Source of the DNA: Gp6-AA40 sp035711805
Lineage (GTDB): Bacteria > Acidobacteriota > Vicinamibacteria > Vicinamibacterales > UBA2999
Assembly (NCBI GenBank): GCA_035711805.1
Contig: DASTBV010000147.1
Span: forward strand, 104,557-168,556
Direction of reading: 5' to 3'
Length of the DNA stretch: 64,000 bases
The notes beneath the pieces were generated by a model. It was not told the origin of the DNA. It did not search any database and saw only the letters and a program-made list of their open reading frames with translations. Positions 17,134 to 25,227 of the stretch are shown here, piece by piece (the first letter of the stretch is position 1; the number at the start of each line of letters is the position of its first letter). The position numbers and the translations under genes are program-made.

Positions 17134-18318
17134 CTAGCCGGGATTGATGGTCGTCTTGTAGATGAACGTCACCTTGCCGCCGGCATAGGTCACTTCCTGC
17201 ACCACCGCAGGCTTGTCGACATTGCGCTTGGCGTTCATTTTCAGCTGCCCGGTCACGCCGGGCACGTCCGCCGACGCGATCGCATCGCGCAGCTTGGGGC
17301 CCTCGGTGGACTGGGCGCGGGTGAGCGAGTCGGCCAGCACCTTGATCGCGTCGTAGCCCAGCGCGGCGATGGCGTCGGGCTCGCGGTTGAAGCGTTTCCT
17401 GTACGCGGTGACGAAGTTCTGGACGATGGGATCGGGGTTATCGCCGGAATAGTGGTTCGAGATGTACGTGTTATTGAGCGCTTCGCGGCCGTTCTGCAAC
17501 GCGTCGCCGACCCAGCCGTCGCCGCCGAGGATGGGCATCTTCATGCCGAGCTCGCGCGCCTGTCTGGTGATGATTGCGGCCTCGGAGTAGTAGCCGGTGG
17601 CAAACAGGACGTCGGGCTTTTCGCTGCGGATGCGTGTGAGCGCGGCCTTGAAGTCGGCGTCGCCGCTCGAGTAGCTCACCGGCGGCAGCACCTGGCCGCC
17701 AAGCCGGGTAAAGTGCTGCGCCACCGAATCCGTGAGGCCGACCGAGTAGTCCTGCGCCTGATCGCGGAGAATCGCGACCTTGCGCGCCTTCAGGTCGTTG
17801 TAGGCGAACTTCGCCAGCACCTCGCCCTGGAACGGGTCGATGAAGCAGACGCGGAAGACGTAGTCGCCGACCTCCGTCACCTTCTCGTTGGTCGAGGCGG
17901 GCGTGATCATCGGTATCTGATATCGCTGCGCGATCGGTGCGGCAGCCAGGGTACGGCGGCTCGCCACTTCGCCGATCACCGCCACCACCTTGTCCTGCGT
18001 GATCAGTTTCGTCACCGCATTCGACGCTTCTTCCGGCTTGCTCTGGTCGTCTTCGACGAGGAGCCGAAGCTGGCGGCCGAGGACACCGCCGGCGGCGTTC
18101 AGCTCGTCGACCGCGAGCTCGGCGCCTTCACGCGACGATTGCCCGAACGAAGCGCCGTCGCCCGTCAGTGAACCATAGAAGCCGACGAGAATGGCGCCGG
18201 TGGTGTCGGTGGCGCCGCCCGATTTGCGCTCGCACGCGACCATTGACATCAGGCCGGTGGTGAGAAGCAGCCACGTGGTCGTTGCGCACAAGATCCGGGG
18301 CGCTGAACGATGTCTCAT
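17134..18318 (-). CDS. livK: Branched-chain amino acid ABC transporter substrate-binding lipoprotein
   Basis: Periplasmic binding protein of the type 1 fold, 394 residues. Signal peptide with lipobox MVAC, so it is probably lipid-anchored. It shows ILVGFYGSLTGDGASFGQ, GAELAVDELNAAGGVLG and ITPASTNEKVTEVGDYVFR, which are standard leucine-binding-protein motifs. It is the first gene of the operon. The exact ligand (Leu, Ile, Val or another amide-type compound) cannot be read from sequence. Confidence 0.9.
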   Translation of the reverse strand: MRHRSAPRILCATTTWLLLTTGLMSMVACERKSGGATDTTGAILVGFYGSLTGDGASFGQSSREGAELAVDELNAAGGVLGRQLRLLVEDDQSKPEEASNAVTKLITQDKVVAVIGEVASRRTLAAAPIAQRYQIPMITPASTNEKVTEVGDYVFRVCFIDPFQGEVLAKFAYNDLKARKVAILRDQAQDYSVGLTDSVAQHFTRLGGQVLPPVSYSSGDADFKAALTRIRSEKPDVLFATGYYSEAAIITRQARELGMKMPILGGDGWVGDALQNGREALNNTYISNHYSGDNPDPIVQNFVTAYRKRFNREPDAIAALGYDAIKVLADSLTRAQSTEGPKLRDAIASADVPGVTGQLKMNAKRNVDKPAVVQEVTYAGGKVTFIYKTTINPG

Positions 18319-18365
18319 GTCCTTGGAGAATCCGGTAACTGGCCTGAAAAGTCAACGCCATGGAT

Positions 18366-18420
18366 CGTGGCGCGAACCCTGTCGGGTTCGCGAAGCGAGC
18401 CTGACAAGGCTCGCCCCACG
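18366..18420. repeat. Cloverleaf-like double-hairpin repeat, copy 1
   Basis: An outer CGTGG/CCACG stem encloses two hairpins, GCGAACCC/GGGTTCGC and GCGAGCC/GGCTCGC. A close copy lies at 41559-41611; the pairs differ mainly in loops. It lies between livK and folD, outside any gene. Confidence 0.85.
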
Positions 18421-18494
18421 AGTCCAACGCTGCGGTTTAGAATGACGCTTCGGTCGATCGCTCCGGTTCCGGGGCGAACAGCAGGGGAGACGCG

Positions 18495-18554
18495 ATGACG
18501 GAGCGGTCAGGCGTGCGCCGGATGCGCGCGCGCCGGGGTACGGACGCGGCATGA
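18495..18554 (+). CDS. Possible 19-residue leader peptide coupled to folD
   Basis: A short ORF with a strong Shine-Dalgarno (AGGGGAG, five bases before the ATG) encoding MTERSGVRRMRARRGTDAA and ending in an ATGA overlap with folD. folD itself has no Shine-Dalgarno in front of its ATG, so ribosomes finishing this ORF could restart there. Six of 19 residues are arginine. It is out of frame with folD. I do not know a family for it. Confidence 0.45.
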   Translation: MTERSGVRRMRARRGTDAA

Positions 18555-19480
18555 GCGCACGGGTGCTCGATGGACAGGCGCTCGCCGATCGCATGCAGCG
18601 GGACATCAAGCCGGAGGTGGCGGCATTCGCGGAGCGCCACGGACGACCGCCAGGGCTGGCGATCGTACTCGTCGGGGATGATCCGGCCTCCCACGTTTAC
18701 GTCAACCACAAGGTCAAAGCCGGGACCGAGGCAGGATTTCGCGTCGATCTGGAGCGAATGCCGGCGACCGCGTCGCTCGACGACGTGCTCGGCCTCGTGC
18801 GGAAATTGAACGCCAGCGCCGCCCACGATGGCATCCTGGTGCAGTCGCCGCTGCCGAAGGCCATGGGCGCCGGCGCCGAACAGAAGGTGTTCGACACGAT
18901 CGCCGTCGAGAAGGACGTCGACGGGTTCAGCGCGGAAAGCGTCGGACTCCTGGTCCAGAAGCGTCCCAAGCTGGTCGCGTGCACGCCAAGCGGCGTCATG
19001 GAGCTGCTCGATCGCGAAAAGATTCCAATCGCCGGCACACACGCAGTGGTCGTCGGGCGAAGCGACATCGTCGGCAAACCGATGGCCATGCTGCTGCTGC
19101 ATCGCGACGCGACGGTCACCATCGCCCATTCGCGGACACCCGATCTCGCCGGTGTCTGCCGCACGGCGGACATATTGGTTGCCGCGGTCGGTAAAGCCGG
19201 GCTGATTCGCCGCGACTTCGTGAAGCCTGGTGCCGCCGTCATCGACGTCGGCGTGAATCGAGTGGTCGACCCGGCGCTGGTCGACAGTCTGTATCCGCAA
19301 TCGCATCCACGCCAGCGGGTCTTCAAGTCGAAAGGGGCGCTGCTCGTCGGAGATGTTCATCCGGAGGTGGCCGACGTGGCAGGTGCGCTGACTCCCGTCC
19401 CCGGCGGCGTGGGTCCGCTCACCATCACCATGTTGATGATGAACACGCTGACCGCGGCAAGAGGCAGGGTTGGGGGTTAG
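18551..19480 (+). CDS. folD: Bifunctional methylenetetrahydrofolate dehydrogenase/cyclohydrolase
   Basis: Interconverts methylene-, methenyl- and formyl-THF; 309 residues, slightly long. Visible motifs: YVNHKVKA with the catalytic Tyr and Lys, ILVQSPLPK, EKDVDGFSAESVG, CTPSGVMELL, the NADP-binding HAVVVGRSDIVGKPMAMLL and the C-terminal TPVPGGVGPLTITMLM. The start ATG overlaps a small upstream ORF. The last residues run into a G/T-rich repeat (RGRVGG). Confidence 0.96.
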   Translation: MSARVLDGQALADRMQRDIKPEVAAFAERHGRPPGLAIVLVGDDPASHVYVNHKVKAGTEAGFRVDLERMPATASLDDVLGLVRKLNASAAHDGILVQSPLPKAMGAGAEQKVFDTIAVEKDVDGFSAESVGLLVQKRPKLVACTPSGVMELLDREKIPIAGTHAVVVGRSDIVGKPMAMLLLHRDATVTIAHSRTPDLAGVCRTADILVAAVGKAGLIRRDFVKPGAAVIDVGVNRVVDPALVDSLYPQSHPRQRVFKSKGALLVGDVHPEVADVAGALTPVPGGVGPLTITMLMMNTLTAARGRVGG

Positions 19481-19495
19481 TGGTTGGGGGTTAGC
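19469..19495 (+). repeat. GGTTGGGGGTTAG direct repeat at the folD end
   Basis: Two copies of GGTTGGGGGTTAG (19469-19481 region and 19483-19495 region) separated by one or two bases. The first provides the folD stop codon and the second contains the TTG that starts the next gene, so this repeat forms the gene boundary. Confidence 0.75.
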
Positions 19496-20599
19496 GGTCT
19501 GAGGCTTGTCGTCGCAGTTCTTGCGGTCGCTGGCGCGTTGCAGACGCCTGCGCGTCCGAGCGCACAAGCCATATCCGTCGATGCCATAAAGCTGGCCGAG
19601 GCAGGGTCCAAAGCGTTGGAGGAACGGCGTTTTGCCGACGCGCTCGCCTCGTTCACCGCTGCCGCAAAGCTGGCTCCCCGCAACGCGAATATTGCGTTCG
19701 GGGTGGGGATCAGCGCCTTCATGCTCGGGCAGAACACCGAGGCCGAGCGCCAGTTTCAGCGCGCTCTCCAGCTCGATCCATCGGTCACGGACGCATCGAT
19801 CCTGCTGGGCGAGCTTCAGTACCGCAGCGGCCGTATCGCCGACGCTGTTGCCACTTACGAGGCGGCGTTGAAGAGGGCTCCGTCGGACGCGCGCCTGAAA
19901 GAAAAGATCGCGGAGTGGTCGGCGGAGGCTAGATCGGAGAGCCGGTTCGCCGAGACGCGCGGCGTCCATTTCCGCGTCCTGTTCGAAGGACCGGTCGATC
20001 AGGCACTGGCGCGTCGCGCCGTGGAGATGCTCGAGGCTGCGTACCTGCGGATTGGCGATGCGCTGGGTTTCTACCCGTCGCAATCGGTCGAAGTAGTGCT
20101 CTATACCTCGCAGCAGTTCCGCGACATCACTCGCGGGCCGGCGTGGGCGAACGGTGTCTATGACGGCCGCATCCGTGTTCCGGTCAAGGGCGCACTCGAG
20201 CAGGGCGGCGACCTCGAACGTGTGCTGGCTCACGAGTACGTCCACGCGATCGTCGCGAACCTGGCCGGCCGCGGGGTGCCGGCCTGGGTGAACGAAGGGC
20301 TTGCCGTCGTGTTCGAGCCGGGCGGCCTTGCCGCCGCCGACCGGGTGATGGCGGCAGCGCGCAGCCGGCCGGCGCTGTCGCAGTTGCACGACGGTTTTGG
20401 CAATCTTCCTGACGCGCAGGCGCAGCTCGCCTATGCCCAGAGCGCATTGGCGGCGCGGGCGATGCTCGACATCCGCGGACCGTCCGCCGTGCTGATGCTG
20501 CTGCGGGATCTCGGTGCGGGCGCGGCCTTCAGCACCGCCTTCCACCAGCGGATCGGCGTCCGTTACGAAGAATTTCAGGACACCGTCGCGCGCCGTTAA
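19484..20599 (+). CDS. TPR-containing exported zinc metallopeptidase (gluzincin type)
   Basis: A 371-residue protein with a signal peptide (about 1-29), TPR repeats (about 33-140, e.g. AKLAPRNANIAFGVG and ALQLDPSVTDASILLGEL) and a C-terminal peptidase domain with LAHEYVHAIV, an HExxH zinc site, followed by WVNEGLAVVFE, whose Glu is the likely third ligand. Family: peptidase MA-like. Its substrate is unknown. The only start that keeps the signal peptide is TTG 19484, which lies in a repeat. Its end overlaps the convergent gene by four bases. Confidence 0.82.
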   Translation: MGVSGLRLVVAVLAVAGALQTPARPSAQAISVDAIKLAEAGSKALEERRFADALASFTAAAKLAPRNANIAFGVGISAFMLGQNTEAERQFQRALQLDPSVTDASILLGELQYRSGRIADAVATYEAALKRAPSDARLKEKIAEWSAEARSESRFAETRGVHFRVLFEGPVDQALARRAVEMLEAAYLRIGDALGFYPSQSVEVVLYTSQQFRDITRGPAWANGVYDGRIRVPVKGALEQGGDLERVLAHEYVHAIVANLAGRGVPAWVNEGLAVVFEPGGLAAADRVMAAARSRPALSQLHDGFGNLPDAQAQLAYAQSALAARAMLDIRGPSAVLMLLRDLGAGAAFSTAFHQRIGVRYEEFQDTVARR

Positions 20600-21387
20600 C
20601 GCTGTTTCCGTGCGAACCGATTGTTCTCGCACACGAACTCGATGAGGTTCGTGTCCGCCGCCAGTCGCTGATTCCAGCGCACCGTGAACGGCCCTTCGTA
20701 CGCCTTCTTGTCGTCGATCGTGATGTCGACTTCCATTCGCCCGTACGAAGGGCGGCGGAAGCGCTCGACGATCTTTCCCGCATCGGTCAGCGGATTACCG
20801 GCCATGTCCAGCCAGCCGCCGTCCCGGAAGTGTGTCGTTTCTACGACAAGCGCGTCCCCGTCCCAGCGGCCGACTGAGTACCCGTTCCACCACGGCTGCG
20901 GATCGTTGGCCGGAAGCGACCGGCCGTCCGTGAAGATCTCGCGCCGCTCCCCGTTCACCTCGTAGAGGATCAGCAGTTCGCCCGGCGTCTGGACGTACCG
21001 TGCAACGCCGGCCGACGTGTGAAGCTGGACGATCCCCATCGGCAGGCAGAGCCCGCGCGGATTGTCCTGGCTGTTGGTGGCCCGACGCGCGTTGTACAGC
21101 TCTTCGCCGTAGGCGGTCCGTCGAAACACGAACAGCGGCGCGATATAGATGCCGGCGGTATACGCGACGTCACGTCCGGGATAGCTGAATCCTGTCGGGC
21201 GGCCGCCGCCACTCCATGTTCCCGACAGGTCAGGCTTGCCGTCGCTGCTGCGCGGCGTTGGCCCGTCGAGGTCGATTTCGCCAGCGGCCGTGAGTGGAGC
21301 GTTTGCCGGCGCCCTCGCCGGCCACTGTGCGTGAGGCGAGGTGACGGATACGACGAGCGCTGCCACGACGGCGACGGCCCGGTTCAT
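20596..21387 (-). CDS. Conserved exported protein of unknown function
   Basis: 263 residues with signal peptide MNRAVAVVAALVVSVTSPHA. It carries KPDLSGTW, then CLPMGIVQ, a YVQTPGELLILYE strand, REIFTDGRSLP, GYSVGRWDGDALVVETTHF and VERFRRPSYGRMEVDITIDD. This arrangement belongs to a secreted family abundant in Acidobacteria and Proteobacteria whose function I do not know. It is monocistronic and convergent with the metallopeptidase. Confidence 0.8.
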   Translation of the reverse strand: MNRAVAVVAALVVSVTSPHAQWPARAPANAPLTAAGEIDLDGPTPRSSDGKPDLSGTWSGGGRPTGFSYPGRDVAYTAGIYIAPLFVFRRTAYGEELYNARRATNSQDNPRGLCLPMGIVQLHTSAGVARYVQTPGELLILYEVNGERREIFTDGRSLPANDPQPWWNGYSVGRWDGDALVVETTHFRDGGWLDMAGNPLTDAGKIVERFRRPSYGRMEVDITIDDKKAYEGPFTVRWNQRLAADTNLIEFVCENNRFARKQR

Positions 21388-21462
21388 GGGGGCAAGGGTA
21401 GCGGCGGCTTGTTACGGGAGTGTTACCCGCGTTCGCGCTTCGCGCTTCGGCGAGGCGGGCCC

Positions 21463-22056
21463 TCAGGCAGACAGGCGCTTGTAAACCTCATGAACTTGGG
21501 CGTTCGTGCTGGCAAGCAGTCCATCGGTCCTGATCACGTGATCGGCGCGGCGGACCTTTTCCTCGATCGGCAGTTGCGCGGCGATGCGCTGTTTAGCCTC
21601 GCCTTCGCTGATGCCGTCACGCGCCATGACGCGGCGGATCTGCGTCGGGAGTTCGCAGGCGGTCACGATGACGACGTCGTAATCTCGCTCGCGGCCGGCT
21701 TCGTAGAGCAGCGGAACGTCGGCGATGGCGAATGGATGCACCCGGGCATCGAGCGACGAGAACCAGCGGTCGATCGCCTCGACCACTTCCGGATGGATGA
21801 TCCCCTCGAGGTCTTTACGCGCCTGTGGGTCCGCGAAAACCACGCTGCCGAGCTTCCGGCGATCGAGTCCGCCGGCTGAGTCGAGAACAGAGGGCCCGAA
21901 CCGGGCCTTCACCGCTTCGAAAGCGGCCGATCCGGGCGCCACCGCCTTGTGGGCGAGAACGTCCGCGTCGATCGTCGGCACCCCGAGCGCTTCGAACACC
22001 GCACGAACGTGGCTCTTGCCGGTCGCGATTCCGCCCGTCAGACCTACGCGTTTCAC
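21463..22056 (-). CDS. coaE: Dephospho-CoA kinase
   Basis: Last step of coenzyme A synthesis, phosphorylating the 3'-hydroxyl of dephospho-CoA. 197 residues; P-loop LTGGIATGKS at the N terminus, TIDADVLAHKAV, the HPEV motif in the CoA-binding lid and a C-terminal helix. Final gene of the kdsB-to-coaE operon, two bases after lapB. Confidence 0.95.
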   Translation of the reverse strand: MKRVGLTGGIATGKSHVRAVFEALGVPTIDADVLAHKAVAPGSAAFEAVKARFGPSVLDSAGGLDRRKLGSVVFADPQARKDLEGIIHPEVVEAIDRWFSSLDARVHPFAIADVPLLYEAGRERDYDVVIVTACELPTQIRRVMARDGISEGEAKQRIAAQLPIEEKVRRADHVIRTDGLLASTNAQVHEVYKRLSA

Positions 22057-22057
22057 G

Positions 22058-23275
22058 TCAGCTCTCCGCTACGGTTGTTTCCTTGGCTGGTGCGATCCGT
22101 TCCTCCACGAATGTATTCCATTCGTGGCACTGGGGGCACTGCCAGAGCAGCTCGGTGCTGCGATAGCGGCAGTGCGTGCACACATGAGGGTCGAGGTAGA
22201 ACACCGCATCGCGTGTCAGCGCGACATAGCGCCGCACCAGATCCTGGTTCAAACCCAGCGCAAGCAGCGCCTGCCAGATCTCCTGGTGCACGACCAGCCC
22301 ATGCGGATTGTGGGGCAGCGACGCGAGGAGCAGGTCGAAGGCTTCGCGCGCGTTGCCGGCGGCGGCGTAATAGCGCGACAGCGCCAGCCGAGCGCGCCAG
22401 TCCTGCGGATTCCGAGCGATCAGCTGCTGACACAAGGCGACGAACCGCTGCGGCGAACCAGAGCCCTTGTACGCCCGTTCGAGCCGTTCATACGCCAGAT
22501 ATGCGCGTTCCGGGATCGTTTCGACAAGGCTCTCCCACGCCGCGATGGCAGCGGCCGTGTCGCCGCGCTGAAAGTGCATGTCGCCCAGGTTGAGATAGGC
22601 CGGGGCCGTCTTCGGATCGATATCGATCGCCTCGCGAAACATGGCCGAGGCGGCTTCCGCGTCGCCCCCCCGGACGGTCTCGGTGCCGAGCTGGTTGCGG
22701 AGAAAACCGAGGATCTGCTGATTCTCGGGCCGGCGATGACCGTCGATCCTGGCAATCTGGGCGCGCACGCGCTCGGCGTCCGCCCATTGCTGCTGATCCT
22801 CGTGCAGCTTCTGCAGGTTGACGAGCGCGTAGCGGTTTTCGGGATCGAGCTGCACGACTTCCTGAAACGCTTCGAGCGCGCGATCGACGAATCCGCCATG
22901 CCGGAAATCCAGGCCGAGGCAGAGCAGCACGTAGGCGTGCTCGAGACGCGTGAGGTTGGTGCGCTGCAGCAGCGCCTGGTGCACGGTGATGGCGCGGGCG
23001 ACCTGCCCCTTCTGCCGGTAGAGGTTGCCGAGGATCATCTGAATTTCGAGGGCGTCGGTGTCGCTGCTCGTGGCGGCCGTCAGTTCCTCGATGGCCTGAT
23101 CGACCTGATGCTCGGTGAGGAAGTTCAGGCCGAGCATGTAGTGCGGTGTCTCGCGCAGGCGGCGGCGATCGATCCACCGCCCGTCGCGCAGCTTGTATCG
23201 CTCCCACGCCTTGCCCGCGATGAGGCCAACGAGCAGGGCCAGCAGGGCGGCGAGAAGGGGAAGGTATTGACTCAC
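22058..23275 (-). CDS. lapB: Lipopolysaccharide assembly protein LapB-like (TPR plus rubredoxin metal site)
   Basis: 405-residue inner-membrane protein. N-terminal membrane helix (about residues 3-22), tandem TPRs through the middle (HYMLGLNFLTEHQVDQAIEEL, NRYALVNLQKLHED, PAYLNLGDMHFQRGD) and a C-terminal rubredoxin-type metal site with two CxxC pairs (CTHC and CPQC). In E. coli LapB controls LpxC turnover and LPS assembly; its place beside the Kdo genes fits. The frame stays open a few codons into a repeat upstream, with a TTG at 23293; GTG 23275 is preferred. Confidence 0.87.
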   Translation of the reverse strand: MSQYLPLLAALLALLVGLIAGKAWERYKLRDGRWIDRRRLRETPHYMLGLNFLTEHQVDQAIEELTAATSSDTDALEIQMILGNLYRQKGQVARAITVHQALLQRTNLTRLEHAYVLLCLGLDFRHGGFVDRALEAFQEVVQLDPENRYALVNLQKLHEDQQQWADAERVRAQIARIDGHRRPENQQILGFLRNQLGTETVRGGDAEAASAMFREAIDIDPKTAPAYLNLGDMHFQRGDTAAAIAAWESLVETIPERAYLAYERLERAYKGSGSPQRFVALCQQLIARNPQDWRARLALSRYYAAAGNAREAFDLLLASLPHNPHGLVVHQEIWQALLALGLNQDLVRRYVALTRDAVFYLDPHVCTHCRYRSTELLWQCPQCHEWNTFVEERIAPAKETTVAES

Positions 23276-23280
23276 GGCGA

Positions 23281-23376
23281 AGTCAAAAGGCAAAAGTCAA
23301 AAGGCAAGAGTCAAAAGGCAAAAGTCCAAAAGCCAAGATCACAAGTCTTTTGCCTTTTGCCTTTTGACCTTTGACT
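23281..23376. repeat. AAAAGGC/GCCTTTT inverted repeat cluster
   Basis: Repeated GTCAAAAGGCAAAA units on one side and CTTTTGCCTTTTGACC units on the other, facing each other across about 20 bases. It fills the gap between kdsD and lapB and reaches the possible lapB TTG start. This A/T-rich block contrasts sharply with the surrounding GC-rich DNA. Confidence 0.9.
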
Positions 23377-23383
23377 TACACAC

Positions 23384-24358
23384 TTAAATCATCTCCGTGC
23401 GCCACAGGTCGTGCAGGTGGACCACACCCAGCACCTTGTGGTCATCGTCGACGACAACGACTGACGTGATCTTGTGGCGTTCGAGCGTGTTCAGGACTTC
23501 CACCGCCAATGTCTCCGATGCGATGGTGATCGGATTGCGCGTCATCACGTCCTCGGCGCGCCGCGCGAGCAGGTCCGACGTGTCGGCCATGTGCCTCCGC
23601 AGGTCGCCGTCGGTGATGATGCCGACGAGGCGGCTGTTTTCGTCGAGCACGCACGACATGCCGAGCTTCTTGCGGGAAATCTCGTAGATGACCTCGCGCA
23701 TTTCGTCGCCGGTGCGCACCACCGGGGTCTGCTCGCCAGCGGTCATAAGTTGATCGGCACGCATCAGCCGCTTGCCGAGCTTCCCTCCAGGGTGGAGGTT
23801 GGCGAAGTCCTCCTGTCGGAATCCCTTGGTGACGAGCAGTGTCATGGCCAGCGCGTCGCCGAGGGCGAGCGCCGCCGTCGTGCTGGCGGTGGGGACGAGG
23901 TTGAGCGGACACGCCTCTTTCGAGACGTGGCAGTCGAGCGCCACATCGGCGGCCTGGCCCAGCGTCGAGTGAGGCTCGCCGGTCATCACGATCAGGCGCG
24001 CGCCGAGGCGCTTGATCGTTTCCAGCAGCCTGAGCAGCTCGTCTGTTTCCCCACTGTGCGACAGGGCGACGATGGTGTCCTCGGGCTGCAGGACACCAAG
24101 GTCGCCATGGATCGCTTCGGCGGGGTGAAGGAAGAAAGCCGGCGTTCCGGTGCTGGACAAGGTCGCGGCAATCTTCCGGCAGATGATCCCCGACTTGCCC
24201 ATGCCGGTGACGATCACGCGGCCGCGGCACTCGAGCAGCAGTCGAACGGCACGTTCGAAGCTCTCGTCGAGGCGGTCGACCAGTGCCAGAATGGCTGCGG
24301 CTTCCGTCTGAAGCACCTTGCGCGCCAGCGCGAAGTCCGGCGCTACGGTCTTGCTCAC
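23384..24358 (-). CDS. kdsD: Arabinose-5-phosphate isomerase (KpsF/KdsD family)
   Basis: Makes D-arabinose 5-phosphate from ribulose 5-phosphate for Kdo synthesis. 324 residues: a SIS domain (about 30-170) with VIVTGMGKSGIICRK and FFLHPAEAIHGDLG, and two CBS domains (about 205-320) with GIITDGDLRRHM and GVVHLHDLWR. It overlaps kdsA by four bases, which links the two consecutive steps. Confidence 0.95.
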   Translation of the reverse strand: MSKTVAPDFALARKVLQTEAAAILALVDRLDESFERAVRLLLECRGRVIVTGMGKSGIICRKIAATLSSTGTPAFFLHPAEAIHGDLGVLQPEDTIVALSHSGETDELLRLLETIKRLGARLIVMTGEPHSTLGQAADVALDCHVSKEACPLNLVPTASTTAALALGDALAMTLLVTKGFRQEDFANLHPGGKLGKRLMRADQLMTAGEQTPVVRTGDEMREVIYEISRKKLGMSCVLDENSRLVGIITDGDLRRHMADTSDLLARRAEDVMTRNPITIASETLAVEVLNTLERHKITSVVVVDDDHKVLGVVHLHDLWRTEMI

Positions 24359-25218
24359 GCGCGGACCCCCGAGGACACCGCGGCGGCATCCGGAATCGCC
24401 CGCTCCCGGGCTGCGGCGTCGATCCGCTGCAGCTTTCGGATGAGCGGCTCGAGGTGATCGAGCCGGAGGGCATTGGCGGCATCGCTTTTCGCGCGCGCCG
24501 GATCTTCATGGACCTCCATGAAAATTGCATCCACGCCGGCTGCAACGCCGGCCGATGCCAGCGGTTCGATGTACTCGGCGAGGCCAGCGGTTACCCCGTC
24601 GCCAGCCCCTGGCAGCTGCAGGCTGTGCGTGACGTCGAAGACGACCGGATAGCCGAGCTCCCGCAGCATCGGAAAAGCGCGGACGTCCACGACCAGGTTG
24701 TTGTAACCGAAGCTCACGCCGCGCTCGGTGACCAGGACGCGATGGTTACCCGTGGCAGTCACTTTGTCGATCACATGGCGGACGTCGCGCGGAGCCAGGA
24801 ACTGTCCCTTCTTGATATTGACGACCGCGCCGGTTCGCGCGGCGGCGTCGATCAGATCGGTCTGGCGCGAGAGAAATGCCGGAATCTGGATGACGTCGGC
24901 GACCGCGGCCGCGGCGGCGGCCTGCGCGGGTTCGTGGATGTCTGTGAGCACCGGAAGCCCCGTCCGCGCCTTGATATCGCCGAGAACGCGCAATCCCGCT
25001 TCGAGACCCGGACCGCGAAACGACGCGCCGGATGTGCGGTTTGCCTTGTCGAACGATGCTTTGTAGACAACCGGGGCAGAGCAGCGGTTGGCCACGTCTC
25101 TGATGGCAAGCGCCAGATCGAGGGCATGCGCCGCGCTTTCGATGACGCAGGGGCCGAGGATGAAGGCGAGCGGCTGCCCGCCTCCCACCGTGAAGCCTCC
25201 GATCTGGACCGGGTGCAC
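24355..25218 (-). CDS. kdsA: 3-deoxy-8-phosphooctulonate synthase
   Basis: Condenses PEP with arabinose 5-phosphate to Kdo-8-phosphate. 287 residues, TIM barrel. Family blocks: FILGPCVIES, VYKASFDKANRTS, PVLTDIHEP, DVIQIPAFLSRQTDL and NIKKGQFLAP. It sits between pyrG and kdsD; the following phosphatase gene kdsC is not in this operon. Confidence 0.95.
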   Translation of the reverse strand: MHPVQIGGFTVGGGQPLAFILGPCVIESAAHALDLALAIRDVANRCSAPVVYKASFDKANRTSGASFRGPGLEAGLRVLGDIKARTGLPVLTDIHEPAQAAAAAAVADVIQIPAFLSRQTDLIDAAARTGAVVNIKKGQFLAPRDVRHVIDKVTATGNHRVLVTERGVSFGYNNLVVDVRAFPMLRELGYPVVFDVTHSLQLPGAGDGVTAGLAEYIEPLASAGVAAGVDAIFMEVHEDPARAKSDAANALRLDHLEPLIRKLQRIDAAARERAIPDAAAVSSGVRA

Positions 25219-25227
25219 GGCTCTATT

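Noticed and set aside
18437..20632. Long open frame antisense to folD and the metallopeptidase
   Set aside because: It is a shadow of GC-rich codon use; its translation is Arg/His-rich and has no recognisable family, whereas the sense strand carries clear domains.
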